A DNA stretch of 10,169 nt from Candidatus Kuenenbacteria bacterium GW2011_GWA2_42_15 (GCA_000998185.1 LCCW01000017.1:1-10169); one strand, 5' to 3'; shown: positions 1-6,796, numbered from the stretch's first letter. Notes: a model not told the origin generated them from the letters alone. Made by a program: numbers and translations.

Positions 1-71
1 ACTTGCAGCACCTGTCTTTTTTCCAGACCGGTCTTTACTGATATTTTGTCTATTAAATTTGCCTTGTTCAT
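1..71 (-). CDS. hup: HU-family nucleoid DNA-binding protein, N-terminal 23 residues (cut by window edge)
   Basis: The minus strand reads from an ATG at 71-69 without a stop to the window edge, giving 23 codons that begin MNKANLIDKI and continue with a TGLEKRQ segment. This matches the start of HU/IHF proteins (M-N-K-x-x-L-I-x-x-I-x-x-K-T-G-L-x-K), the first helices of the dimerisation body. HU proteins are small dimers of about 90 residues that bend and compact DNA, so roughly three quarters of the gene lies outside the window. No clear SD precedes the ATG; the upstream minus strand is AT-rich. The assignment rests on the N-terminal signature only; HU and IHF subunits cannot be told apart from this fragment. 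Confidence 0.8.
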   Translation of the reverse strand, partial: MNKANLIDKISVKTGLEKRQVLQ

Positions 72-384
72 AGATTATTTAATTTATCAAATTCTCAAAG
101 ACCTTTATTTTTTATTCTTAACCATTGTCTGTTTTCTTGGCTTCTTTATAATACTGCAATAATGGAACAAAGAATAGTCTCTATTTTTCTTGTTTCTCTT
201 TTTATTCCCTTAATTTATTTATTTCTGGTTGCTTCAGTAACCATCCCGCAAGCGCGGGATGGAAACGAAGCTCCCAGTTTCTCAATTTCCATCTATTTCT
301 ATCTATTTCTCCCGCTTCCTGATTTCTAATTTCTGCTTACTGATTACTTTCTTGTTTCTTGTTAACCGTTCCTTGTTTTTTGTT
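72..384. other. Intergenic region between HU gene and ymdB, pyrimidine-rich on plus strand
   Basis: No gene is seen in these 313 bases. On the minus strand, which reads towards the HU gene, a TATAAA/TATTAT box at about 145-153 could be a -10 element, but no good -35 accompanies it. The rest is low-complexity: the plus strand is a run of short words such as TTTCT, TTCTTG and ATTTCT, with a GC-rich hairpin at 241-262. The segment at 372-388, which runs into the ymdB stop codon, recurs exactly at 3223-3239. ORFs that span this region in other frames are low-complexity or shadows of ymdB and are not credible. Confidence 0.6.
241..262. repeat. Perfect GC-rich stem-loop downstream of ymdB
   Basis: CCATCCCGC (241-249) pairs perfectly with GCGGGATGG (254-262) around the tetraloop AAGC. 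It lies 120 nt past the ymdB stop on the minus strand. No T-tract follows it on either strand, so it is not a textbook intrinsic terminator. It could protect or define the 3' end of the rny-ymdB transcript, or be a small palindromic repeat. The stem resembles the CCGTCCCGC stem of the terminator at 6421-6446. Confidence 0.6.
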
Positions 385-1179
385 TTAAACGCTAACCTCG
401 TCGTCAATTCGTTCCAATTTTTTCGCCTTGCCGCTCTTGTCGTCCAACTTGAGCAGGACTGCGTTGATTTGCGCCACTCCCTCTTCAGGGATCTCAAATC
501 TCGCCGGCATCTGGGTCAAAAAAAGATTTAACGGCCCTGCCTTTTCCACTCCGATTATGCTTTCCTTGGCTCCCACCATGCCCACATCGGTAATATAGGC
601 CGTGCCCTGGGGTAAAATTTTATTGTCCGCCGTGGGCACATGGGTGTGAGTGCCCAAAACCGCGGTTGCCCGGCCATCAACATACCAGCCAAAAGCGTTT
701 TTTTCCGAGGTCGCTTCACCGTGAAAATCTACCACCACTATATCACTTTTTGCTATTTTTAGCAATTTATAAAGCTCATCAAATTGACGGAACGGATCCT
801 CAAGCTTTTCCCGCATAAAAATCCGACCGTTTAAATTCATCACCACCACTCGCCGGTCTTGTGTCTTCAAAGTGACAAATCCCCGGCCCGGACAGCTAGC
901 CGGGTAGTTGGCCGGCCTGATAATTTTATTTTCAAAGTTGGTGAAAATCTCTTCAAAACCTTTTTTGTCAAAAACATGATTGCCCGTGGTTACTAAGTCA
1001 ACCCCGGCTGTCAAAACCTCTCTAAGCGTATCTTCGGTCACGCCCGCTCCGTGCGCCAAATTTTCCCCATTGGCAATCACCAAATCAGGCTGGTATTGTT
1101 TTTTGTATTTAGGCAAAATTTCCTTGATTGCCTGGCGGCCGATCTTGCCCACCACATCGCCAAAAAATAAAATCTTCAT
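385..1179 (-). CDS. ymdB: YmdB-family metallophosphoesterase (cyclic-nucleotide phosphodiesterase)
   Basis: The product is 264 aa, the normal length for the YmdB (TIGR00282) family of dinuclear-metal phosphodiesterases; Bacillus YmdB acts on 2',3'-cyclic nucleotides and affects developmental decisions and RNA levels. Metal ligands expected for the family are visible: D8 in FFGD, E39 and N40 in ANGEN, N67-H68 in TGNH, H153 in DFHGE, and H178 and H180 in GTHTH. The ATG at 1179 is chosen over an in-frame TTG at 1188 because MKILFFGD is the family start; neither has a clear SD. It lies 125 bases downstream of rny on the same strand, an arrangement also known from Bacillus (rny-ymdB), so co-transcription is likely. 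No signal peptide or membrane segment is seen, so it should be cytosolic. The actual substrate in this organism is not shown by sequence. Confidence 0.93.
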   Translation of the reverse strand: MKILFFGDVVGKIGRQAIKEILPKYKKQYQPDLVIANGENLAHGAGVTEDTLREVLTAGVDLVTTGNHVFDKKGFEEIFTNFENKIIRPANYPASCPGRGFVTLKTQDRRVVVMNLNGRIFMREKLEDPFRQFDELYKLLKIAKSDIVVVDFHGEATSEKNAFGWYVDGRATAVLGTHTHVPTADNKILPQGTAYITDVGMVGAKESIIGVEKAGPLNLFLTQMPARFEIPEEGVAQINAVLLKLDDKSGKAKKLERIDDEVSV

Positions 1180-1304
1180 AAAAATCAACTATTAATGCGC
1201 GGCTATCCAAAAAACTTGGTGAAACCTGAATAAAGAAAAAATCGCACTAATTTAAAAATTTGAGCTTGAGTATCAAAAATTATTTAAAAATTAAAAATTT
1301 TTAA

Positions 1305-2819
1305 TTAGCGTGCGTACTCTTCCACCCTAGTTTCTCTGATGACCGTCACTTTTATCTCGCCCGGATATTTTAAATCCTGCTCTATCTTGTCAGCCACCTC
1401 ACGCGCCAATTTCTTTGCTCCCCAATCATCAACCACCGCCGGTTCCACAAAAACCCGGAGTTCTCTGCCTGCCTGAATGGCATAGACCTTTTCCACGCCG
1501 GCGATGTTTTTGGCCGTGTCTTCCAAATCGTCAAGCCGTTGTATGTATTGTTCGTAAGTATCCTTTCTGGCGCCGGGTCTGGCGCCGGAAATCGCGTCTG
1601 CCGTTTTAACAATCACACCCTCCAAAGTCTCCGGATGATCCTGGTGATGTTCTAAGGCAACCTTGGCGATCTCCTCTGGCAGACCGAATTTTTTCATAAT
1701 GTCATAACCAATCTCCGGATGCCCGCCCTTGACTTCATGGTCCACCGCTTTGCCAATATCGTGCAACAGTCCGCCTTTTTTAGCCACTGCTACATCAGCT
1801 CCCAAGTCTTGCGCCAGAAGTCCGGCAAGCAAAGACACTTCAATTGAGTGCTGCAAAACATTGTGCCCGTAGCTTGTTCTGTATTTAAGTCTGCCCAAAA
1901 TCTGCACCAATTTTGGGTCAAGCCCGCCAACCCCGACCGCATACATCGCATCCTCACCAGCCTTTTTGATTTCAATTGATAAATCTTTTTTGGCCGACTC
2001 AATCGCCTCTTCAATTCTGCCCGGATGAATCCGGCCGTCAGCCATCAGTTTTTCCAAAGCCACTCTGGCCACTTGCCGCCTGATCGGACTGAATCCCGAC
2101 ACCCAAATCGTGCCCGGCGTTTCGTCCACAATAAGCTCCGTGCCAGTCAGCTGTTCAATCGTTTTGATATTTCTGCCTTCTTTACCGATAATTCTGCCCT
2201 TCATCTCATCGTTTGGCAGATTGACCGTGGTCGTGGTCGTTTCCGCCGAGTGCGTGGTGGCGCACCGCTCAATCACCGATGATAAAATGTGTTTTGCCTT
2301 TTCCTCCAACTCTTCCGTTGTTTGCCGCTCCATTTTTCTCACCCGGTTGTATAATTCCTCCTTGACTGTAGACTCAATATTATTAATCAAGACTTGCTTG
2401 GCCTCATCTTTGGTCAAAGCCGCTATTTTTTCCAGCTTTTCCAAACCCTTTTCTTTTATCTTTTGCAAATCCTCGCGGAGCGTCTCCACTCCTTTTTCTT
2501 TTTCGGCCAACTTCGCGCGCCGGTCTTCAAATTCCAAAAACTTCTGGTCAAACATGCTCTCTCTTTTTTCCAGCCGTCTTTGAATCTCAAAAAGCTCCCG
2601 TCGTCTTTTATCTTCCTCCTGTTTTGACTTTTCCAAAACCTCCAGCGACTTGTTCTTGGCTTCAATAATAATCTCCCGGTACTTGTCCTTGGCGTCCGAG
2701 ATCATCTTCTCCACTTTGGCCTCGGCGGTCTTGGCATCATGTTTGGCAATGGTACGCCGAAAATAGTATCCGGCCGTCAGACCGATACCGAGGACCAACA
2801 AAAATATTAATAACTCCAT
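1305..2819 (-). CDS. rny: Ribonuclease Y, membrane-anchored endoribonuclease
   Basis: The 504-aa product has all RNase Y parts in order: an N-terminal membrane anchor (about residues 2-20), a highly charged coiled coil (about 25-190), a KH RNA-binding domain with the GxxG loop GKEG at 212-215, and an HD domain with the catalytic HD pair H353-D354 in LLHDIGK. Further likely metal ligands are H324, H391-H392 and D408. RNase Y starts mRNA decay at the membrane in bacteria that lack RNase E. The length is close to the usual 520 aa. The ATG at 2819 is preceded by a good SD (AGGGAG, 2830-2825) at proper spacing, but that SD is paired in a hairpin (separate entry). ymdB follows on the same strand. 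PNPase and an RRM protein encoded nearby are plausible functional partners; this is inference from co-location. Confidence 0.97.
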   Translation of the reverse strand: MELLIFLLVLGIGLTAGYYFRRTIAKHDAKTAEAKVEKMISDAKDKYREIIIEAKNKSLEVLEKSKQEEDKRRRELFEIQRRLEKRESMFDQKFLEFEDRRAKLAEKEKGVETLREDLQKIKEKGLEKLEKIAALTKDEAKQVLINNIESTVKEELYNRVRKMERQTTEELEEKAKHILSSVIERCATTHSAETTTTTVNLPNDEMKGRIIGKEGRNIKTIEQLTGTELIVDETPGTIWVSGFSPIRRQVARVALEKLMADGRIHPGRIEEAIESAKKDLSIEIKKAGEDAMYAVGVGGLDPKLVQILGRLKYRTSYGHNVLQHSIEVSLLAGLLAQDLGADVAVAKKGGLLHDIGKAVDHEVKGGHPEIGYDIMKKFGLPEEIAKVALEHHQDHPETLEGVIVKTADAISGARPGARKDTYEQYIQRLDDLEDTAKNIAGVEKVYAIQAGRELRVFVEPAVVDDWGAKKLAREVADKIEQDLKYPGEIKVTVIRETRVEEYAR

Positions 2820-2824
2820 ATTGG

Positions 2825-2849
2825 CTCCCTGATGTTAAAGACAAGGGAG
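2825..2849 (-). promoter_or_regulatory. Hairpin sequestering the rny ribosome binding site
   Basis: Read on the minus strand, CTCCCT (2849-2844) can pair perfectly with AGGGAG (2830-2825) across a 13-nt AT-rich loop. AGGGAG is the rny SD, six bases before the ATG at 2819. When formed, the stem would hide the whole SD, so translation of RNase Y could depend on opening or cleaving this leader. A second weaker hairpin further upstream in the leader pairs plus-strand AAAGCT (2864-2869) with AGCTTT (2887-2892). The pairing is seen; the regulatory role is inferred. Confidence 0.5.
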
Positions 2850-3390
2850 AAAACTTTGGCCGAAAAGCTCAAACTAAAAATGAGCCAGCTTTGAAGCAAA
2901 AAACTTAATGTCTCAAGGACATTTTTAAAAGAAGAGAATATTTTAAACTAAGATAAATATTTGGAAACATTTAGTTTAAAAAATTTTGGAAACTCCTTAA
3001 GGTCTCTGCTTTCTTTAATCCAGTCACTGTTATTATTAAGCCCGCCATTCTGCTTTTCAGGATGTTTTTATCCCTAACCCTTGCTTTAAAAATTTAATTA
3101 GTATAATAAAATCAGCTTTTTAAGCTATTTTTAGCTTATCATAAATAAACCATTTAATCAAGGGGGGCGCTTATGTGTTTTTATATTTGTGTGATTTTGC
3201 GCTTTCTTAATTTTTGTATTTTCTTGTTTTTTGTTTTAATGTTTTAATGTTCTAGCGTTTTTGTGTTTTTCGCCCTTCGGGCGATCCGCCCTCCACTCAC
3301 GAGAATAATCTGATTTGGTAATTGGCGGGCTGTATTTTCATGTCTTGCCCCCTTGCCATTTTTCCAAGCTTATGTTAAGCTTTCTTTGAA
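2850..3390. other. Long AT-rich intergenic region between divergent rny and rpsO
   Basis: No convincing gene is seen. Visible structure: a 6-bp hairpin AATGTC/GACATT (2907-2923) followed by T's on the plus strand; a perfect 11-bp inverted repeat TTTTAAACTAA (2941-2951) with TTAGTTTAAAA (2971-2981); a TATAAT box at about 3102-3107 whose reverse also reads TATACT, so either strand could initiate here (-35 elements are poor); a T-rich tract at 3174-3268; a short hairpin CGCCC/GGGCG at 3271-3283; and a hairpin of two AAGCTT palindromes (3366-3371 and 3377-3382). A 24-codon ORF (3173-3247) encoding a very hydrophobic peptide has an SD-like G-run upstream but lies in the T-rich tract. Promoters for rny and rpsO must lie in this region. 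Confidence 0.5.
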
Positions 3391-3471
3391 TTTTACCGCT
3401 TTTAATTATTAATGTATTCCTGGCTTTTTTCCAAGAGCTATTACAAAAATAGTTCCGGCTAGGCGGTAAAA
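3391..3471 (+). promoter_or_regulatory. Structured rpsO leader, possible S15 autoregulatory element
   Basis: Three helices nest within 81 bases that end 34 nt before the rpsO start. Outer: TTTTACCGC (3391-3399) with GCGGTAAAA (3463-3471). Middle: CCTGGCT (3419-3425) with GGCTAGG (3457-3463), including G-U pairs. Inner: AGCTATT (3436-3442) with AATAGTT (3448-3454). Base G3463 can belong to only one of the first two helices. S15 is known to repress its own mRNA through leaders that imitate its 16S rRNA site, which includes a G-U/G-C pair motif; the middle helix has a G-U next to a G-C. The helices are seen; regulation by S15 is an inference, and the fold does not match one leader class that I can name. 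Confidence 0.5.
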
Positions 3472-3505
3472 AATAATTGGCTGGGAATATCGCATAGGCA
3501 CATGT

Positions 3506-3862
3506 ATGTTAGATCGAAGCAAAAAACAATCTTTGATCAAAAAGTTCAAGACGCATGACAATGACACTGGTTCGCCGCAGGTACAAATCGCTATTTTAAC
3601 CGAGGAAATCCGCGAACTGACCGAACACTTGAAAACGCACAAAAAAGATTTCTCTTCCCGCCGCGGACTTTTTAGAAAAGTCAACTTGCGCCGCAAGCTC
3701 CTGATGTATCTTAACAAAACCGAACCGGAAAATTATGAAGCCCTGATCAAAAAACTCAAGCTTAAAAGAATCGCCACGCTCAAAGAAGACAAGAACGAAT
3801 TACTTGAAGACGGAGCGATTAAAGTTGGAGAAGAAGAGGCGGTTGTTCCGGTAAAAAAATAG
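3506..3862 (+). CDS. rpsO: Small ribosomal subunit protein S15 with C-terminal extension
   Basis: The 118-aa product carries the S15 core: H17-DNDTGSPQVQ, then LTEHLKTHKKD and SSRRGLFRKVNLRRKLL, which includes the conserved RNA-contacting HKKD-x-x-SRRGL segment. S15 binds the central domain of 16S rRNA at the helix 20-21-22 junction early in 30S assembly and forms bridge contacts with 50S. Typical S15 has 89 residues and ends near the KLKLKR position here (about residue 88). The remaining 30 residues, rich in lysine and glutamate and ending in VVPVKK, are an extension. The ATG at 3506 is chosen over an out-of-frame ATG at 3502; only a weak UAGG precedes it. pnp follows 299 bases downstream on the same strand, as in many bacteria. 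Confidence 0.96.
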   Translation: MLDRSKKQSLIKKFKTHDNDTGSPQVQIAILTEEIRELTEHLKTHKKDFSSRRGLFRKVNLRRKLLMYLNKTEPENYEALIKKLKLKRIATLKEDKNELLEDGAIKVGEEEAVVPVKK

Positions 3863-4100
3863 TCCGTCCTTTATTATCAACCCGCCAAGTCTTTGGATTT
3901 GGCGAAATTAAACTGACTATCCGCACATAAATTTCAATGAAGAAAACCTGATTGTTTCTGCCAGATGCGCCGCCCCGGAGCCGAAAAGCATTGAGCCGTA
4001 TTGAATATAGATAAAATATTTTTCGGGCGAAGGGCAAGCGGATGGTGTGCGTAACAGGCATGTTTTATTATCAAGATACGCGAGATAGTCAATAATTGGC
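3863..4100. other. rpsO-pnp spacer
   Basis: No gene is seen. A hairpin CGCCAA (3883-3888) with TTGGCG (3899-3904) follows the rpsO stop by about 20 nt but has no T-tract, so it may be a processing or pausing site rather than a full terminator. A weak promoter-like pair for pnp is TTGAGC (3991-3996) and TAAAAT (4012-4017), but the 15-nt spacing is short. Co-transcription with rpsO and a separate pnp promoter are both possible. Confidence 0.45.
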
Positions 4101-4143
4101 TGACAAACACCCAGGCTGCTTATGGCATGCTTGTCGTTTGTCA
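4101..4143 (+). promoter_or_regulatory. Long hairpin in the pnp leader just before the SD
   Basis: TGACAAAC (4101-4108) pairs perfectly with GTTTGTCA (4136-4143). Inside, CAGGC (4112-4116) pairs with GCTTG (4129-4133) with one G-U, leaving a 12-nt loop that includes part of a GCATGC palindrome. The SD GGAG starts 10 nt after the stem at 4153. In enterobacteria the pnp mRNA is autoregulated through a leader stem that RNase III and PNPase attack; a similar arrangement here is inferred from position only. Confidence 0.55.
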
Positions 4144-4161
4144 ACCAACAATGGAGAAAAA

Positions 4162-6369
4162 ATGAATCCTGTTCATAAGTTTGAGACTGCCATCGGTGGC
4201 AAGGATCTCATCGTTGAAGTGGGCAGACTGGCCGGTCAAGCCGCCGGCTCCTGCACTGTCCAATACGGCGGCACTGTTATTTTAGCCACTGTTTGTCTTA
4301 ACCCGGCAATTAGAGAGGGCATTGATTACTTTCCTCTTACCGTGGACTTTGATGAAAAGCTTTACGCCGCGGGCAAAATCAAAGGCTCTCGCTTTATCAA
4401 AAGAGAGGGCCGCGCCACAGACGAGGCTATTTTGGCCGGTCGTCTAATTGACCGTTCCATTCGTCCGTTTTTCCCCGAAGAAATCAAAAACGATGTTCAA
4501 GTCATCGCCTCTGTTCTTTCTTTTGACGGCGAAAATGATCCTGATGTCATCAGCCTGACCGCCGCGGCTATTGCCATCAGCATCTCCCCTATCCCCTGGC
4601 ACGGTCCCATTGCCGGCGTGCGCGTCGGCCGCGTCAATGGAGAATGGGTTTTAAACCCGAGCTATGAAGCCCGCTCCAAAAGCGAGTTAGATTTAATAGT
4701 ATCCGCCAATAAAGACAGGGTGGTAATGTTGGAAGCCGGCGGCAATGAAGTACCGGAAGAAATTATGTTTGAAGCTATTAAATTTGGCCAGAAACACACC
4801 CAAACCGTTCTTCAGTTGATTGAAAAAATCATTACTGAAGTCGGACAGGCAAAAATCGACCCCATGCCTAAATTGACCGGCGAAGAAAAAACCTCCTTGG
4901 ACAAAATAAATTCCAAGGTAAAAAATTACATAACAACCGACAAACTCAAGGCCATCTTCACCTATCAGCAAAAAGAGGAATTGGGAAAAAACATCACCGC
5001 AGCCAAAGAAGAGCTTGACGCTCTGCTCAAAGCAGACAATGAAATCTCCAAAGATGAAAGAAAAAAAGCCGTCGGTTCGGTTGACGATTTTATTGACAGT
5101 CATCTGCGCCTGCTTATTTTGGAAAAAGGTGAACGGCCTGATGGCAGAAAAATGGATGAGATCCGTCAACTTTCAGCCGAAGTCGGCGTGCTGCCCCGTA
5201 CGCATGGCAGCGGCCTCTTTCAGCGGGGCGAGACCCAAGTCCTTTCCATAGTCACCCTTGGCTCTCCGTCAATGGAACAGACGCTTGACACTATGGAGGA
5301 ATCCAGCAAAAAGCGTTATATGCATCACTATAATTTCCCGCCTTTTTCCGTGGGCGAGACCGGAGTCTTGCGCGGTCCTGGCCGGCGTGAAATCGGACAT
5401 GGCGCTTTGGCTGAAAAAGCCTTGGTGCCCATGCTCCCCGCGAAAGAAGACTTTCCTTATACCATCCGCGTTGTTTCTGAAGTACTCTCTTCCAACGGTT
5501 CTTCTTCACAGGCTTCCATTTGCGGCTCTACCTTGTCGCTTATGGACGCCGGCGTGCCTATTAAAAAGCCGGTGGCCGGCATTGCCATGGGTCTGATCAC
5601 CGACAATAACAACATTGACAAATATCGCATCCTGACAGACATTCAGGGTTTTGAAGACCACAGCGGCGACATGGATTTTAAAATTGCCGGCACCGCTGAC
5701 GGCATCACCGCTATTCAGATGGATACCAAAATCCACGGTTTGACGGAAAACATCATCAAAGACGCTTTGTCCCAAGCCAAAAAAGCGCGTCTAGAAATCT
5801 TAGCGACCATTACCAAGGCCATTCCCGCGCCCAGAACCGAGCTTTCTCCTTTCGCTCCGCGCATCACCACATTGCATATCAATCCGGAAAAAATCCGCGA
5901 TGTCATCGGGCCCGGCGGCAAGATGATTAATAAAATTATCGCCGAAACCGGCGTTAATATTGACATTGAAGATGACGGTTCAGTCTTTATTACCGCACTA
6001 TCGCCGGAAGGTTCCATTAAGGCCAAGGAATGGATTGAACTTTTAACTGCCGAAGTCGAAGTTGGCAAAATCTATCAAGGTAAAGTCACCCGCATGTTTG
6101 ACTTCGGCGCCATGGTTGAATATCTACCCAAACAAGAAGGTTTGATCCATGTTTCCGAAATGGCGCCTTTCCGCGTCAACACGCCAGAAGATATCGTTCA
6201 TGTCGGCGATGAAGTGCCAGTCAAAGTCGTCGACATTGACGAACAGGGCCGCATTAATCTTTCTTTAAAACAAACCGACTTTGATTATTCTGGTTTCACT
6301 CCCCCTGCCGTTGGATCGTCTCGGCCTTTCCGTCCTCGAGGCGACGACCGCCGCCGCCCCAGATTCTAA
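4162..6369 (+). CDS. pnp: Polynucleotide phosphorylase (PNPase)
   Basis: The 735-aa product is a full-length PNPase, the trimeric 3'-5' phosphorolytic exoribonuclease of mRNA decay. It has two RNase PH folds (about 10-215 and 320-550) joined by the all-helical linker, then a KH domain with GPGG at 583-586 and an S1 domain (about 635-703). In the second PH core, the active-site aspartates lie in TDIQGFEDHSGDMDFK (D493, D499, D503, D505); the first core keeps RNA-binding GSRFIKREGR (75-84). The start at 4162 is preferred to in-frame upstream codons because an SD (GGAG, 4153-4156) precedes it at proper spacing and the protein starts as the family does. The 30-residue tail is rich in R and P. It ends at a bidirectional terminator shared with the convergent RRM gene, and forms the usual rpsO-pnp pair. 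Confidence 0.98.
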   Translation: MNPVHKFETAIGGKDLIVEVGRLAGQAAGSCTVQYGGTVILATVCLNPAIREGIDYFPLTVDFDEKLYAAGKIKGSRFIKREGRATDEAILAGRLIDRSIRPFFPEEIKNDVQVIASVLSFDGENDPDVISLTAAAIAISISPIPWHGPIAGVRVGRVNGEWVLNPSYEARSKSELDLIVSANKDRVVMLEAGGNEVPEEIMFEAIKFGQKHTQTVLQLIEKIITEVGQAKIDPMPKLTGEEKTSLDKINSKVKNYITTDKLKAIFTYQQKEELGKNITAAKEELDALLKADNEISKDERKKAVGSVDDFIDSHLRLLILEKGERPDGRKMDEIRQLSAEVGVLPRTHGSGLFQRGETQVLSIVTLGSPSMEQTLDTMEESSKKRYMHHYNFPPFSVGETGVLRGPGRREIGHGALAEKALVPMLPAKEDFPYTIRVVSEVLSSNGSSSQASICGSTLSLMDAGVPIKKPVAGIAMGLITDNNNIDKYRILTDIQGFEDHSGDMDFKIAGTADGITAIQMDTKIHGLTENIIKDALSQAKKARLEILATITKAIPAPRTELSPFAPRITTLHINPEKIRDVIGPGGKMINKIIAETGVNIDIEDDGSVFITALSPEGSIKAKEWIELLTAEVEVGKIYQGKVTRMFDFGAMVEYLPKQEGLIHVSEMAPFRVNTPEDIVHVGDEVPVKVVDIDEQGRINLSLKQTDFDYSGFTPPAVGSSRPFRPRGDDRRRPRF

Positions 6370-6417
6370 CCCTCCCATTAAAAAAGTAATAAAACATTTC
6401 TGACTGATTTACCAACT

Positions 6418-6449
6418 AAAAACCGTCCCGCGTCTGCGGGACGGTTTTT
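6418..6449. terminator. Bidirectional intrinsic terminator between pnp and RRM gene
   Basis: CCGTCCCGC and GCGGGACGG form a perfect stem around the loop GTCT, extended by AA/TT to 11 bp (6421-6431 with 6436-6446). A's precede it and T's follow it, so it has a U-tract in both directions. It suits the convergent ends of pnp (stop 6369) and the RRM gene (stop 6461). Confidence 0.93.
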
Positions 6450-6460
6450 AGCGATATCAA

Positions 6461-6796
6461 TTATCTATCATATCCGCCGCGACTTCCGCCGCTATCATAT
6501 CCGCCGCGACTTCCGCCGCTGCGAAATCCGCCGCCAGCCGGTCTTTCTTCGCGAGGTCTAGCTTCACTGACTATAATCCTTCTTCCGCCCATTTCTTGAC
6601 CATTCAAGGTTTCAATAGCCGCGTTTGCTTCCTCTTGCGTGGACATTTCTACAAATCCAAAACCCTTGCTTCGATTGTTGAATTTGTTAATTACCACTGA
6701 TGCTGAAACAACTGTGCCAGATTGGCTGAAAAGCTCAGTCAAACTTTGATCAGTTGCTTCGTAGGGCAAATTGCCCACAAAAAGCTTGGTTGCCAT
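6461..6796 (-). CDS. Small RRM-type RNA-binding protein with glycine/arginine-rich tail
   Basis: The 111-aa product is one RNA recognition motif: RNP2 is LFVGNL (5-10) and RNP1 is KGFGFVEM (44-51), with the aromatic residues that stack on RNA bases present. Residues 87-111 form an RGG-like tail with the nine-residue unit GGSRGGYD-S/R repeated twice. Proteins of this form (Rbp of cyanobacteria and similar bacterial glycine-rich RRM proteins) often rise in the cold and bind single-stranded RNA; the exact target here is unknown. The ATG at 6796 lacks an SD. A good promoter (6935-6907) gives a leader of about 104 nt with a small hairpin (AACGA/TCGTT, 6854-6867), an unusually long leader that could allow temperature or autoregulatory control. 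The gene diverges from the folded transcript starting near 6976. Confidence 0.95.
   Translation of the reverse strand: MATKLFVGNLPYEATDQSLTELFSQSGTVVSASVVINKFNNRSKGFGFVEMSTQEEANAAIETLNGQEMGGRRIIVSEARPREERPAGGGFRSGGSRGGYDSGGSRGGYDR
6465..6518. repeat. Perfect 27-bp tandem duplication in the RRM gene tail
   Basis: Bases 6465-6491 recur exactly at 6492-6518 with a period of 27, encoding GGSRGGYD plus one residue twice. A third, decayed copy seems to start at 6519. Exact nucleotide identity, including third positions, points to a recent duplication in the RGG-like tail, so tail length may vary between strains. Confidence 0.9.

Noticed and set aside
241..262. Intrinsic terminator of the rny-ymdB transcript
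   Set aside because: The stem is strong but neither strand has a T-tract after it, so it is listed only as a stem-loop.
2110..2583. A 157-codon plus-strand open frame opposite rny
   Set aside because: Serine- and phenylalanine-rich translation typical of the complement of a coiled-coil gene; rny is secure on the other strand.
3819..4144. Two overlapping minus-strand open frames in the rpsO-pnp spacer
   Set aside because: No family resemblance and no promoter or SD, and one overlaps the end of rpsO; the pnp leader hairpin explains the structure better.
4693..5169. A 158-codon minus-strand open frame inside pnp
   Set aside because: It is the reverse-strand shadow of the PNPase gene, with no family match or own signals.
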